26,314 nucleotides of DNA. Origin: a virus. Of this stretch, positions 6,369 through 15,454 are shown one piece after another; positions within the stretch are counted from its first letter, which is position 1; every line of letters begins with the position of its first letter. The notes under the pieces were generated by a model. The model did not search any database, was not told where the DNA came from, and was given only the letters and a program-made list of their open reading frames with translations. Location of the stretch: IMG/VR virus record IMGVR_UViG_3300042691_013471, positions 1 to 26,314 of that record; one strand, 5' to 3'. The translations under genes and the position numbers were made by a program.

Positions 6369-8525
6369 ATGGCCACGAACCTGACCCGCCTGAATGTTGC
6401 GCTGACGATGTCCGTGGGGGCATTCGTCTCCGCGTCGCGGTCCGCCACATCTGCGGTCAAGAGCCTTGGCGAAGGCATCAAGTCGCCGCTACTCTCGCCG
6501 CTGACCGCGGTCGCCGGGCTGCTGTCGACTGGCGCGATCGTCGCCGGGCTCAAGTCCAGCGCGGACCGCATCGACGCACTGGCAAAATCGGCCGACCGCC
6601 TGGGCATCTCCACCGAGGCATTCGCCGGCCTGACGCACGCCGCCGAGCTGAGCGGCGCCAGCGCCGAGGCGATGGTCAGCGGGATGGAGAAGCTGACCAA
6701 GAAAATCCAGGAGGCCGCCAGCGGCAGCGCCGAGGCGAAAAAATCGCTCGATGCCCTGGGTCTGTCCGCCTACCAGCTTTCGACGCTGCGGGCCGATGAG
6801 CAGTTCGCGAAGGTGTCCGACGCACTCAACGAAATGGGCAGCGCCGGAGAGCGCACCGCCGCGGCAATGGACCTGTTTGGCAAGGGCGGCGGCGCCCTGC
6901 TCAATGTCACCGCGCTTGGATCGGCAGGGCTGAAGGACATGGCGGCCGACGCCGAGGCGCTGGGCCTCGCGACGACCCGCGCCAACGCCGCGCAGGTTGA
7001 AGCCGCCAACGACGCCATGAGCCGGGCCGGCGAATCAATCAAGGGCCTGTTCGACACGGCGATGGTGGCCATGGCTCCGTTCGTGAAGGCCGCTGCCGAT
7101 GGCTTCGTCGACCTGGTCAAGCGGGTCCGCGATTGGGGGTTCAGCGTCGAATCCGTTGGCAATTTCATCAAGCATGCATTCGCGTTCATCGCCGACGCGT
7201 GGCAAGTGGTGATGATCGGGTTCAAATATGGCAAGGTCGCCGTCGCCAGCATTGGCCAATCGTTCTGGGCTGTGGCCGATGAGGGTGCGCGGGCGTTCTC
7301 GATCATCGGGCAATTCGTGTGGAACTGGAACCGAGCCACATGGGAAACGGCCAAGGCGGTCGGCGAAGTGTTCGCCGTGCTGTGGAATGGCGTCAAGTGG
7401 GCTGCGCTCAAGTCATTCTCACTGATCGGCGAGAAGTTCGCGGACCTGCTATTCCTGATGAGCGACGGAGCCCGCGCCGCTGGCCTGGACATCGCCGGTG
7501 AACTGACGACGGCTGCGCATGCGGTCGGAAGGTCCGCGGCTGCGGCGTCCGCGAAGGCCAGCGCCGACATTGGCCAGTCGATGAACGACCTGGTCAACCA
7601 GGCCGCGAACGCCAAGGACGCGTGGAAGAACCTATTCGTCATCGACACCGGATACGTGGATTCCATCCATCGCGTCCGCGAGACCGCAAGCAATTTCGCC
7701 GAGCAATCGCGCGGCGAACTGCGCGAGGCGATCAACGCCCCGTGGAACTCCGCTCTGGTCTACCAGTGGGGCGACGCGGTCCAGGCCAACGCGCAGAAGG
7801 CGGGCAAGGCCGTGGCCGACGCCAAGGCGATCGCCAATGCGCCGGCCACACCGATCATCGACACATCAGCGATGGACAAGGCGCTGTCCGGCATGCTCGC
7901 CGAGAACGATCCGGAATTTGCCGAGATCGCCAAGCACGAGCAGAAGCTTCAGAAAATGGCGGAGCTGACGCAGTACTACGACGACATCGGCCAGTCCCGA
8001 TCGGCTGAGCTGGCGGCGGCGGCCGAGGCCGAGGAGCAGCGCCACCAGAACGCGATGGTCGACATCCAGTTGCAGCGATACCAGCGGCTGACCGGCGGCG
8101 CGTCGTCATTCTTCGCCAACCTGTCCAGCCTGCAAAACACGCACAGCAAGGCGGCGCGCGCCGCCGGCAAGATCGCCGCCAAGGGCAAGATCGTCATGGA
8201 TACGGCGTCGGCGGCCATGGGCGCCTACAGCGCGATGGCGTCGATCCCGTTCATCGGCCCCGCGCTGGGCATCGCCGCTGCGGCCGCGGCCGTGGTCGCC
8301 GGATCGGTCCAGCTCGCCAACGTCGACAAGTCGGACTCCGGATCGATCGGCGGGTCAGCGGCGCCCGATGTGTCCACCAGCAATATCGGCGGCATCTCTG
8401 CGCCCGCGCAGACCGGGCAGACGCTGCTGCTGCAAGGCGACAGCTTCTCCGCGGAATCGCTGGTCCGCCTGTTCGACGAGGCCCGCGAGCGCGGCATAAC
8501 GATCGGCGGGGTGCGCCGTGCCTGA
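6369..8525 (+). CDS. Tape measure protein
   Basis: This 718-residue protein is the longest late gene product and follows the frameshifted chaperones, the defining position of the tape measure. It is dominated by Ala-rich helices. Early hydrophobic stretches include SPLTAVAGLLSTGAIVAGL. DRIDALAKSADRLGIS, GLTHAAELSGAS and MDLFGKGGGALLN are typical of tape measure N-termini. Long amphipathic and Trp-rich segments lie at about 260-360, and a hydrophobic segment at about 618-655 (GPALGIAAAAAAVVAG). The protein sets tail length and is thought to help DNA cross the host envelope. Using the usual rule of about 1.5 angstrom per residue, it implies a tail of roughly 105-110 nm. Confidence 0.9.
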   Translation: MATNLTRLNVALTMSVGAFVSASRSATSAVKSLGEGIKSPLLSPLTAVAGLLSTGAIVAGLKSSADRIDALAKSADRLGISTEAFAGLTHAAELSGASAEAMVSGMEKLTKKIQEAASGSAEAKKSLDALGLSAYQLSTLRADEQFAKVSDALNEMGSAGERTAAAMDLFGKGGGALLNVTALGSAGLKDMAADAEALGLATTRANAAQVEAANDAMSRAGESIKGLFDTAMVAMAPFVKAAADGFVDLVKRVRDWGFSVESVGNFIKHAFAFIADAWQVVMIGFKYGKVAVASIGQSFWAVADEGARAFSIIGQFVWNWNRATWETAKAVGEVFAVLWNGVKWAALKSFSLIGEKFADLLFLMSDGARAAGLDIAGELTTAAHAVGRSAAAASAKASADIGQSMNDLVNQAANAKDAWKNLFVIDTGYVDSIHRVRETASNFAEQSRGELREAINAPWNSALVYQWGDAVQANAQKAGKAVADAKAIANAPATPIIDTSAMDKALSGMLAENDPEFAEIAKHEQKLQKMAELTQYYDDIGQSRSAELAAAAEAEEQRHQNAMVDIQLQRYQRLTGGASSFFANLSSLQNTHSKAARAAGKIAAKGKIVMDTASAAMGAYSAMASIPFIGPALGIAAAAAAVVAGSVQLANVDKSDSGSIGGSAAPDVSTSNIGGISAPAQTGQTLLLQGDSFSAESLVRLFDEARERGITIGGVRRA

Positions 8526-9381
8526 CGTCCTGACCATCACCGACACATCGACCTACCCGCGCATCGCCTGGGATTCCGCGCTGGACGGTGCGACGCTGAC
8601 CGGCGCCGACAGCCTGGCCAGCGCTGCCACGGAATCCGACGGCCTGGTGGACCACGTCGCCGACTGGACGCCATGGACCTTCTGGCGTCCGGTCGGCACC
8701 GGACCGTTCTCGATTACGGCCGTCCTCGACGGATCGCACACCGTCACCGGTTTCGCCCTGGCCGGGCACGACGCCAGCGGCACCGTGGCCATGGACACCT
8801 GGGACGGCGCGGCATGGGTCGAGCTCGCCGCGGTCAGCGCGGCCGGCGATGGGTCGTGCATCTACCTGACCGGCGACGCGATCGCGACCACCAAGCTCCG
8901 CTTCCGGTTCGCCACGATCACCTACCTGGCGGTCCTGTGGGCCGGCGAGGACATGGTGCTCCCCGAAGGCGTCGGACCTGGCTGGACCGATCCGCTCCTG
9001 GCCCTGCGCGCCGTGACCAAGCCGGAGCAGAGCCGGGACGGCGTCTGGCTGGGAACGACCGTGGAGCAGTGGAACGCCCGGCTGTCGCTGGATGTGAAGA
9101 ACGTGCAGGACACGTGGGCGCGCGACTACTGGATCCCGTTCCTGCGCGCGTGCAGTTCGCGTCCGTTCTTCCTGCACTGGAACAACGTCGACTGGCCGTC
9201 CAGCGCATGCCTCTGCACGAAGGCCGACTTCGGCGGGACCGCATTCACCGGACGCGGATTCGTCGACATCTCCGTGGCGTTCGACGCTGACCCCGGTCTC
9301 GATCGACGGATGACCACGGACGACGACCTGCCGGCCCTGCTCACCGAAGACGCCAGCGGCGCTCTGCTCCTGGAAGGATGA
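8518..9381 (+). CDS. Distal tail / baseplate-type protein
   Basis: This 287-residue protein starts at GTG 8518, overlapping the tape measure stop by eight bases, with a GGCGGGG stretch upstream. It is beta-rich: N-terminal WTPWTFWRPVGTGPFSI, then a strand set (VTGFALAGHDASGTVAMD) that recalls jelly-roll or F5/8-type domains. A C-terminal half holds TWARDYWIPFLRACSSRPFF and FVDISVAFDADPG. The first gene after the tape measure in siphophages usually encodes the distal tail protein, which caps the tube and anchors fibres. Function is by position and general composition; no catalytic motif is seen. Confidence 0.55.
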   Translation: MPDVLTITDTSTYPRIAWDSALDGATLTGADSLASAATESDGLVDHVADWTPWTFWRPVGTGPFSITAVLDGSHTVTGFALAGHDASGTVAMDTWDGAAWVELAAVSAAGDGSCIYLTGDAIATTKLRFRFATITYLAVLWAGEDMVLPEGVGPGWTDPLLALRAVTKPEQSRDGVWLGTTVEQWNARLSLDVKNVQDTWARDYWIPFLRACSSRPFFLHWNNVDWPSSACLCTKADFGGTAFTGRGFVDISVAFDADPGLDRRMTTDDDLPALLTEDASGALLLEG

Positions 9382-9384
9382 CCC

Positions 9385-10152
9385 ATGGTCGACGGCTCCA
9401 AGCTCACGGATCTGGACGCGCTGCCGACCGACTCGGCGACGACCGACAAGGTGTACATCGTCCGCGCTGGCGCATCGTACTACGCGCTCATTTCGCAGCT
9501 TGCATTCCTGCCGAAAATCTCTGGCGGATTTACGGTGTCATATCCGGCACTGGTGGCCAATGACACGCTGGCGTTCCTGGGCATGCCGAACGCGTTCACC
9601 AGCACCACCGAGGCAACTGCGGTCGGCTCCGCTGCCATCACCATTGCCGGCGGCCTCGGCGTCGCCAAGCGAAGCTTTCTCGGAACGATCGGCGCCACCT
9701 TCAAGGGCAACGTGCTGGCCGGCGTGCAGGACGCCACGGCGGCGGTGTCCGGTCAGGTCGGCGAAACGCTGACCGGCGCACAGAGCACTCCCACCAACTA
9801 CACCACGACCGCGACCTACCAGCAGATCGCCACTGTCAGCCTCACGCCCGGCGATTGGGAAATCACCGCGACGATCACGCTCATCGCCAACGGCGCGACT
9901 CTCACCGCGACCGCAAACGCCATCGGCGTGATCGGCGGCACCACGGCCAGCGCGGCCGGCGTCACCGAGGGTAGCGGGGACATCGGGTACATTTCGCAGG
10001 TCATCAACAACACCAGCGGCATGCAGACGATCACGCTGTCTAAGCGTGTGACGATCAGCTCGACCACGTCCTACTTCCTCAATTCGCAGGCGACTTTCAG
10101 CGCCGGCAACCCGCAATTCGTCGGGTCGATCACCGCGCGGCGGATGCGATGA
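9385..10152 (+). CDS. Tail fibre-type protein
   Basis: This 255-residue protein has an N-terminal sequence (DGSKLTDLDALPTDSATTDK) of the kind that attaches small fibres to phage particles. A Thr/Gly/Ala-rich middle follows, and then a beta-sandwich-like region (YQQIATVSLTPGDWEIT and GIGYISQ-like strands) often seen at the tip of phage fibres. No enzymatic motif is visible. GGAAGG at 9372-9377 is a good ribosome site. It is coupled to the next gene by an ATGA overlap. It is probably a structural or receptor-contact component of the tail tip. Confidence 0.55.
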   Translation: MVDGSKLTDLDALPTDSATTDKVYIVRAGASYYALISQLAFLPKISGGFTVSYPALVANDTLAFLGMPNAFTSTTEATAVGSAAITIAGGLGVAKRSFLGTIGATFKGNVLAGVQDATAAVSGQVGETLTGAQSTPTNYTTTATYQQIATVSLTPGDWEITATITLIANGATLTATANAIGVIGGTTASAAGVTEGSGDIGYISQVINNTSGMQTITLSKRVTISSTTSYFLNSQATFSAGNPQFVGSITARRMR

Positions 10153-11888
10153 CCTGGGCGGCGCACGCAGCACTCACCGAGCGCACGCCGTGCATCGTCG
10201 TCGAGGTCGATCTGGACTACTACGACGATGGCCCGGACGCAGTCGCCGCGACAAACGACGACGCGTCGCTGTGCTACCGTACGCCGCACACCACGGACCA
10301 GGACGGCCAGGCGTTCACGCTGACCACCAAGACGCGCCGGTGGATGACCAAGACCACACGTCCCATCCCTGAACTCGGCGCCATCCCGTGCCTCAGCTCT
10401 GCGAAGATCGCGGCAGAGGAGGCGAAGATCGGCAAGGGCCTGGCGTTCTTCGGCCAGGTCACCATCGAGCTTCAGGACTTCACCGACGATGACCGCCGGG
10501 AAGATCCGTTCTATTCCGACGCCAGCCGCGCCAGCATCGACCACTCAGCGGGAACCTACTTCTCCAAGCTGATGGCGCGCAACCCCTACTGGACTGGCCG
10601 GAAAATCCGCGTGATCGAAGGGTGGGCCACCGACAACGTCTGGCACGCCGCGGACGCGATCACGCACACCTATTTCATCCGCGACGTGCAGGGTCCGAGC
10701 GGCGGCCGCTTCAAGATCACCGCGGCCGGTCCGCTGCAATTGGTCAACCTGGGCAACCGCGAAGTACCTGCTCCAAGCGAAGGGAAGCTGGCTGCGGCGA
10801 TCTCGTCCGGCGCCGCGTCGTTCGCGCTGTCAGATGCGGTCGTCGCCGAGGATTACCCGTCAGCGTCGTTCTACCTGCGCATCGCCGACGAGGTGATGCT
10901 TTGCACCAGCCGATCCGGAGTCACGTTCAACGTCGACCGCGCGAAATACAACACGATCGCCGACGCGCACGCCGAGGGCGATGGCGTCCAGCTCTGCGCG
11001 GTCTACGAGGACCAGAACGTCACCGACATCATCGCCGACCTGCTGACCACCTACGGCGGCGTCGCATCGGAATACCTGGCGCTGTCCGAGTGGGCCGATG
11101 AGCAGGCCGTATTCCTGTCGCTCTACGTCCTGTCGGGGATCGTCAGCAAGCCGACCCAGGTCATGGACGTGGTCCAGTCCATCCTGGAATCGTCGGCCGC
11201 CATAATGTGGTGGGACGACGACCGCGGGCAGGTCCGCCTTCGCGCGGTGCGCCCGTCCGCCACCGTGATGGGCACATGGGGCGACCGGTTCCACCTGCTG
11301 TCGCCACCCGAGGTCAAGCGCGACATGACCGGACGCGTGTCCCGCTGCGACGTGGCGATAGACCTGCGCAGCGCCGACCTGGATCCCAAGGAGCTGGCGT
11401 CCTACCGCTACCGTCTTGTGGGGACATCGCTTGGCGAATCAGCTACCGAGCACGGATCCGAGCAGGTCCAGGTCATCGCCACGCAGTGGCTCAGCGTCGA
11501 CCAGATCGCACTGGCCTCGCGCGCATCCGCGCAGATCACCGCCCAGCTTCGCGACGGACGCCAGACCATCGTCGTCGAGGTCGCAGCGAAGGACGCGCGC
11601 CGCGTTATCGGCGACACCATCGACGTCAAGTCCCGCGACATCGTCGACCGCACCGGGCAGCCCGACGTCACGCGGTGCATCGTGATCAAGCGTGAGGCCA
11701 TCGTGCCTGGCGCGCGGTACCGCTACACGCTGGAAATCGTTCCATTCAATGGGCGGTACGCCTATTTCACCGCGAATGACTGCCCCATTTATTCACTGGC
11801 CAGCACGACCGAGCGCGATCCCGGAGGATTCTTCTCCGACGGCGATGGCGGCGGACTCGGCGGCGATCCTCCTTATGCGTTCGGGTGA
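10149..11888 (+). CDS. Tail tip / baseplate hub-like protein
   Basis: This 579-residue protein is the largest tail-tip product. It is beta-rich with regular polar/hydrophobic alternation, e.g. TGRKIRVIEGWATD, THTYFIRDVQGP then GRFKITAAGPLQLV. A middle domain (AAISSGAASFALSD to DGVQLCAVYEDQ) looks like an inserted beta-barrel. The C-terminal half contains TDIIADLLTTYGG, DVVQSILESSAAIMWW and VIGDTIDVKSRDIVDRTGQ. The overall size and the order distal tail, fibre, then this gene suggest a hub or central tail-tip protein, as found in siphophages and gene transfer agents. The C-terminus is Gly/Asp-rich. I do not recognise a peptidase or lysozyme motif. Confidence 0.5.
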   Translation: MTWAAHAALTERTPCIVVEVDLDYYDDGPDAVAATNDDASLCYRTPHTTDQDGQAFTLTTKTRRWMTKTTRPIPELGAIPCLSSAKIAAEEAKIGKGLAFFGQVTIELQDFTDDDRREDPFYSDASRASIDHSAGTYFSKLMARNPYWTGRKIRVIEGWATDNVWHAADAITHTYFIRDVQGPSGGRFKITAAGPLQLVNLGNREVPAPSEGKLAAAISSGAASFALSDAVVAEDYPSASFYLRIADEVMLCTSRSGVTFNVDRAKYNTIADAHAEGDGVQLCAVYEDQNVTDIIADLLTTYGGVASEYLALSEWADEQAVFLSLYVLSGIVSKPTQVMDVVQSILESSAAIMWWDDDRGQVRLRAVRPSATVMGTWGDRFHLLSPPEVKRDMTGRVSRCDVAIDLRSADLDPKELASYRYRLVGTSLGESATEHGSEQVQVIATQWLSVDQIALASRASAQITAQLRDGRQTIVVEVAAKDARRVIGDTIDVKSRDIVDRTGQPDVTRCIVIKREAIVPGARYRYTLEIVPFNGRYAYFTANDCPIYSLASTTERDPGGFFSDGDGGGLGGDPPYAFG

Positions 11889-11891
11889 TCA

Positions 11892-12779
11892 ATGACCACT
11901 CCATGGACTGAAGTTGCGGACCCATCATCCGAGTTCGCGGTCGGCGCGCCGCTCAAGAGCGAGCATGGATTGATCTGGTACAAAAACCCGATTGCCATAG
12001 CTGAGGGCGCCGACGGTGCTCCTAGGTCGTCCACCAGAAGTATTCATCCCGGCGGCAGCGAATTGGACGGAGTGCTGACCAACGCCACGTCCATATCGAC
12101 CGCCGGCATCTACGACCTGACGTCATTCACCCGCAGTTCAGCGCTATCCCTTCCGTTCGCTACGGTCCTGCGGGTGAACGGGAATCTTTCGCTGTCATCG
12201 ACGATCACCGTGGCGACGCACACCGCCGGTGATGCGCTGTTCGGCCAGATGCTGGGCTGTGTCTCCGGAGGAAACGGCGTCGGGGATGGCGGCGGCGGAT
12301 CGGCATCGCAGGGCGGTGCCGGCAGCGGTACCGCCGGGGCCGGTCTCCAGTCGACGTTTGCTGGCGGCCGGCACCTGTGGGCGTTCCTGCGCATGCTCCT
12401 CGGAGGCGTCAGCGGAGCGGGTACGAATGGCGGCGGCGGTCTACTGCTCATCGTGCACGGCAACGCTGACTTCACGGGCGGGACGATCAACGCCAATGGA
12501 TCGGACGGCGCCGGCAATGGCGGCGGCGGCGCCGGATCGATCACGGTCATCGCCACTGGCACGATCACCGGCGGGACATTCAACGCGAAGGGCGGCACCG
12601 CGACCGGATCGGCAGGACCTGGCGGCGGCGGGCTCATCCAATTGGTCGCGTCGGCCTTCTCAGGAACGCAGACAACATCCGTAATCGCCGGCACCGGCGG
12701 CGCAGGCGGCGCACAGCCGGGCCTGGCCACGTCGTCCACGCTGACCGATGCGCAGATCAACGCGCTGGTGACGAGGTGA
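11892..12779 (+). CDS. Glycine-rich tail fibre protein
   Basis: This 295-residue protein has a conserved-looking N-terminus (SEHGLIWYKNPIAIAEGADG) that resembles the particle-anchoring ends of phage fibres. The rest is Gly/Ala/Thr/Ser-rich, with runs such as GDGGGGSASQGGAGSG and GAGNGGGGAGSI. Such glycine-rich repeats can pack as polyglycine II helices in adhesin tips of phage fibres. A hydrophobic insertion (HLWAFLRMLLGGVSGAG) interrupts them. A receptor-binding role is likely but inferred. Its end carries GAGGTGA, the ribosome site for the next gene, whose ATG is three bases after the stop. Confidence 0.55.
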   Translation: MTTPWTEVADPSSEFAVGAPLKSEHGLIWYKNPIAIAEGADGAPRSSTRSIHPGGSELDGVLTNATSISTAGIYDLTSFTRSSALSLPFATVLRVNGNLSLSSTITVATHTAGDALFGQMLGCVSGGNGVGDGGGGSASQGGAGSGTAGAGLQSTFAGGRHLWAFLRMLLGGVSGAGTNGGGGLLLIVHGNADFTGGTINANGSDGAGNGGGGAGSITVIATGTITGGTFNAKGGTATGSAGPGGGGLIQLVASAFSGTQTTSVIAGTGGAGGAQPGLATSSTLTDAQINALVTR

Positions 12780-12782
12780 TCC

Positions 12783-13166
12783 ATGGCCGCTGAACTCGTC
12801 AGCAACACCGTGGTCGACCAGCACGGCCAGCCGGTCGCGTCAGCGCTGGTGACGATCCGCGACGCGTCCGGCGCTCTGGTGACGATCCCCGGAGAAAGCA
12901 ACCCGGTGGTGACCGATTCGGTCGGGTATTGGGAAGCGCTGCTGGATCCAGGTACCTATTCGCTCGTCATCAGCAAGGGCGACGACTACATAAGCCGGAC
13001 GGAATCGGTCTGCGTCGGGTCGAGCGCAGACGGCGCTCTGACCGCCACGTCCGTATTCCGCATACGCCAGCGATTCATCGTCAGCCCGTCGATGGAATCG
13101 GACGTTCCGGCAACCGCCGTGTTCAGGGATCGAGTCCGATTCATCGCAAGCCCAACCATAGCCTAA
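12783..13166 (+). CDS. Small Ig/CarboxypepD_reg-like tail protein with C-terminal repeat
   Basis: This 127-residue protein has a beta-sandwich of the carboxypeptidase regulatory/Ig type. LVSNTVVDQHGQPVASALVTI, a glycine turn, DSVGYWEALLDPGTYSLVIS and a final strand match the 'prior-strand, G-x-W-x-x-L-x-P-G-x-Y' logic of these domains. The tail then carries two copies of a 13-residue motif with a 22-residue period: VFRIRQRFIVSPS (91-103) and VFRDRVRFIASPT (113-125). It probably decorates the tail tip or links fibres. Shine-Dalgarno GAGGTGA precedes the ATG. Confidence 0.5.
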   Translation: MAAELVSNTVVDQHGQPVASALVTIRDASGALVTIPGESNPVVTDSVGYWEALLDPGTYSLVISKGDDYISRTESVCVGSSADGALTATSVFRIRQRFIVSPSMESDVPATAVFRDRVRFIASPTIA

Positions 13167-13175
13167 AGGAAACGC

Positions 13176-14150
13176 ATGTCATTTTCATGGACCATGTCCA
13201 CGGCGCGCAGCTACACCATCGCCGGGGCGAACGCCACCATCGACGAATTGCTGCAAGGGATCAACGACCTGGTCGTGGCCGAGGCGACGTTGTGGGAAGT
13301 CTCGCAACTATCGATCGTCAACCATACCCTGGAACTCAAGCGCAAGGTCAGCGGATCGCCGGCCGGTGAATACGCCAGCGTGCGTATCCTGTTCTTCGGA
13401 TCGTCCTCGCCGAACAGCGCTGCGCTGATCCCAGTCGGCGCATCGCCGGCAGCGAATACGCTCTACTGCTGCATGTCGATCGACGCAGCGACCACCGGAC
13501 CAGGAACGCTGCCCACCGCGGGCGCCCCGTACGCCACCAAGTTCCTACAGGGCGATGTCGTGTGCACGTCGTCCCACTTCGCCGCCGCGAGCCTTCCGCG
13601 CATCACGCTGATGGAATCGACCGAGGGAATCTGCTTTTGCTTCAACATGGTGAACTCCACGAACATCGCGAGCACGATGTCGGGGAAGTTGCTGATCACC
13701 GGATCCGATAGCTCCTACAAGTGGTGCAACATCACATCCGGCGGCGTGTTCTCGTCGGCCGGATTCCCCTCGACGATCATGGCCGCGCAGGCGCCATTCT
13801 GGGTGCCGGCCTACTACGATGGTTCATCCGTGGCCGGGAAGCCGTCGTATTACACCGGGTCGTCGGTCCGCCAGTTCGGCCGCATGCACACCTCTATCGC
13901 TGCCGCAGTGGTCGACTTCGCGCATGGCGTGAGCGGTGCCACATGCGCGCTCGCCGACATCCTCGTGTGCGAATCGGCTCAGGCGAATACGCAAACCGAG
14001 GCCGTCTACGGAAAGCTGCGCCAGATCAAATTGGGTCCGGTCGCCTCGCACCGCCAGGCCATGACCACCACCGGACCGGTCACGGTCGCGCGCAATTTCC
14101 ACGGATCGTCGACCGCTGGCGTCGGCATCTGGTTCGATGAAACGGAGTGA
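13176..14150 (+). CDS. Tail fibre / receptor-binding-type protein
   Basis: This 324-residue, Ser/Ala/Thr-rich, beta-structured protein has several cysteines (LYCCMSIDAAT, GICFCFNMVN, YKWCNITSG). The N-terminus (MSTARSYTIAGANATIDELL) contains a short helix that could be the attachment segment. AAAGGAAA gives a good ribosome site. As the last tail gene before the lysis-type genes it is in the usual place for a host-recognition protein. I do not recognise a named domain; the call rests on composition and position. Confidence 0.45.
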   Translation: MSFSWTMSTARSYTIAGANATIDELLQGINDLVVAEATLWEVSQLSIVNHTLELKRKVSGSPAGEYASVRILFFGSSSPNSAALIPVGASPAANTLYCCMSIDAATTGPGTLPTAGAPYATKFLQGDVVCTSSHFAAASLPRITLMESTEGICFCFNMVNSTNIASTMSGKLLITGSDSSYKWCNITSGGVFSSAGFPSTIMAAQAPFWVPAYYDGSSVAGKPSYYTGSSVRQFGRMHTSIAAAVVDFAHGVSGATCALADILVCESAQANTQTEAVYGKLRQIKLGPVASHRQAMTTTGPVTVARNFHGSSTAGVGIWFDETE

Positions 14151-14152
14151 CC

Positions 14153-14668
14153 ATGGACGCTTCCATCACATCCACTCACATCTGGGCCGCTGCCGGATCA
14201 ACGTGCATCATTCTCACCGGAGCCCTTGGAACGGTGTTCAAGCTGCTCCAAGGATCCTGGGAACGGCGCGTGAAGTCCCTGGAGAATGCCGCCAAGGAAG
14301 ACCGCGAGCGAGCGAAGGAGGAACGCGAACGGTGTGCTGCGACATATGCCGACATCGCAAAGAGATTGCGCGATACTGAGGACATTCGGTATAGCGACAG
14401 CGTTGCCGCGAATCGCGAAATGGTTGCAGCGCTAAGGGAATCGACGCAGGCCAACCGGGAAATGGCTGTTGGGGTCCATGAAATAGTCAAGGCGTCTGGA
14501 CGATGCGCCCGCGTGGTAGAGCTTATTTCCCAGGCCTACGGCATTCAGATCGCCGCGCGATCGGCAGAGCCGGCCGCCCGCAAGGACGAGTCGTCGCAGG
14601 AGTTCATCCTTCCGCAGCCGGCGGAGAAATTCACGACGCACCGCCACGGGCAGGACGGTGGCCGATGA
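14153..14668 (+). CDS. Membrane-anchored coiled-coil protein, possible inner-membrane spanin or holin accessory
   Basis: The ATG at 14153 is chosen over GTG 14147 because GGAG at 14144-14147 lies five bases before it; the product is 171 residues. A single hydrophobic helix near residues 9-31 (AAAGSTCIILTGALGTVFKLL) is followed by a strongly charged coiled-coil (about 35-75, rich in Glu, Arg and Lys, e.g. ENAAKEDRERAKEERERCAA). The rest is soluble. An N-terminal membrane helix plus a long coiled-coil is the layout of Rz-type inner-membrane spanins, and the neighbour is a lipoprotein, as for spanin pairs. An XhlA-type hemolysin/holin partner is an alternative. It overlaps the next gene by ATGA. 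Confidence 0.5.
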   Translation: MDASITSTHIWAAAGSTCIILTGALGTVFKLLQGSWERRVKSLENAAKEDRERAKEERERCAATYADIAKRLRDTEDIRYSDSVAANREMVAALRESTQANREMAVGVHEIVKASGRCARVVELISQAYGIQIAARSAEPAARKDESSQEFILPQPAEKFTTHRHGQDGGR

Positions 14669-15360
14669 GGGCGCTCATCCTCGCCTGTTCGCTGCTGCTG
14701 ACCGGCTGCGGCCTCGTCGAGGTCCGCGAGCCCGAGGCGGTGGCGACGCTGCGCCAGGAGATCCAGGCAGCGACCAGCGCCAGGGCTGATGCCGAGCTCC
14801 AGGCAGACGCGGCGATCCGCACCAGCGCGCAGGCCAGGGAGGCTGAGGCTAGGGCCAGGCAGGAGCGGGATGCGGCGCGCGAGATCGCCGACGAGAAGGA
14901 CGGCGAGGTGCGCCGGCTCGACCGCCTGGCCAACGAGTTGCGCAACCAGGAAATCGCCGCTGGCATCCGCCGCGCGTCCTGGTGGTCGATCGCTGCCGGC
15001 GGGCTGGCGCTGGTGGCCGGGATCGCGCTGGCCATCTGGCTGCACGCGCCCTATGCGCTGCGCCTGGCTGGCAGCGGAGCGGCCGTGGTCGTGGTCGGGC
15101 TGGTCGGCCTCTGGATCGCGCCGCACTGGCTGTGGGTGGCATGGGTGGCCGGCGCGCTTGCCGTGCTCGCCGCGCTGGTGGTCGCCGCGCGGGCGTACCT
15201 GCACCAGCAACGCGCGCTGTCCCTCACCGCCGGGCTCGCCGACGACCTGGAGGCGGCGCAGGACGGTGCCGCCGCGGTTGCCGCGAAGCTCAAGGCCCGG
15301 GCCGCGCAGGAGGCGGCCGGCGTCCGTCGCCTGATCCAGCGGGTGCGCGGCAAGAGTTGA
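14665..15360 (+). CDS. Lipoprotein with periplasmic coiled-coil and three membrane helices (spanin-like)
   Basis: Start ATG 14665 overlaps the previous stop; the 231-residue product opens with a lipoprotein signal ending LLLTGC, cleavage expected before Cys15. Residues about 23-98 are an Ala/Glu/Arg/Gln coiled-coil. Three hydrophobic helices follow (about 105-126, 132-153 and 155-177) and then a basic C-terminal tail ending RRLIQRVRGKS. Unimolecular spanins have an outer-membrane lipid anchor, a periplasmic rod and one inner-membrane helix; this protein has the same order with three helices. It would join inner and outer membrane during lysis, and the helix bundle could also have holin character. 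The function is inferred from topology. It ends the late operon before the terminator. Confidence 0.55.
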   Translation: MRALILACSLLLTGCGLVEVREPEAVATLRQEIQAATSARADAELQADAAIRTSAQAREAEARARQERDAAREIADEKDGEVRRLDRLANELRNQEIAAGIRRASWWSIAAGGLALVAGIALAIWLHAPYALRLAGSGAAVVVVGLVGLWIAPHWLWVAWVAGALAVLAALVVAARAYLHQQRALSLTAGLADDLEAAQDGAAAVAAKLKARAAQEAAGVRRLIQRVRGKS

Positions 15361-15419
15361 CACGCGATTACAATACCATAGCGTCAGCGCACCTGACCGT
15401 GCATCAGGCGGCACCGAGG

Positions 15420-15450
15420 ACCCCGGCTGGATTGAACCGCCGGGGTTTTT
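15420..15450 (+). terminator. Intrinsic terminator of the late operon
   Basis: ACCCCGGC (15420-15427) pairs with GCCGGGGT (15439-15446) across an 11-base loop, an 8-bp GC-rich stem followed by TTTTT (15446-15450). It lies 60 bases past the last late gene and faces + strand transcription. Leftward genes end five bases beyond it and would meet the same stem without a T-run. Confidence 0.9.
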
Positions 15451-15454
15451 CGTT

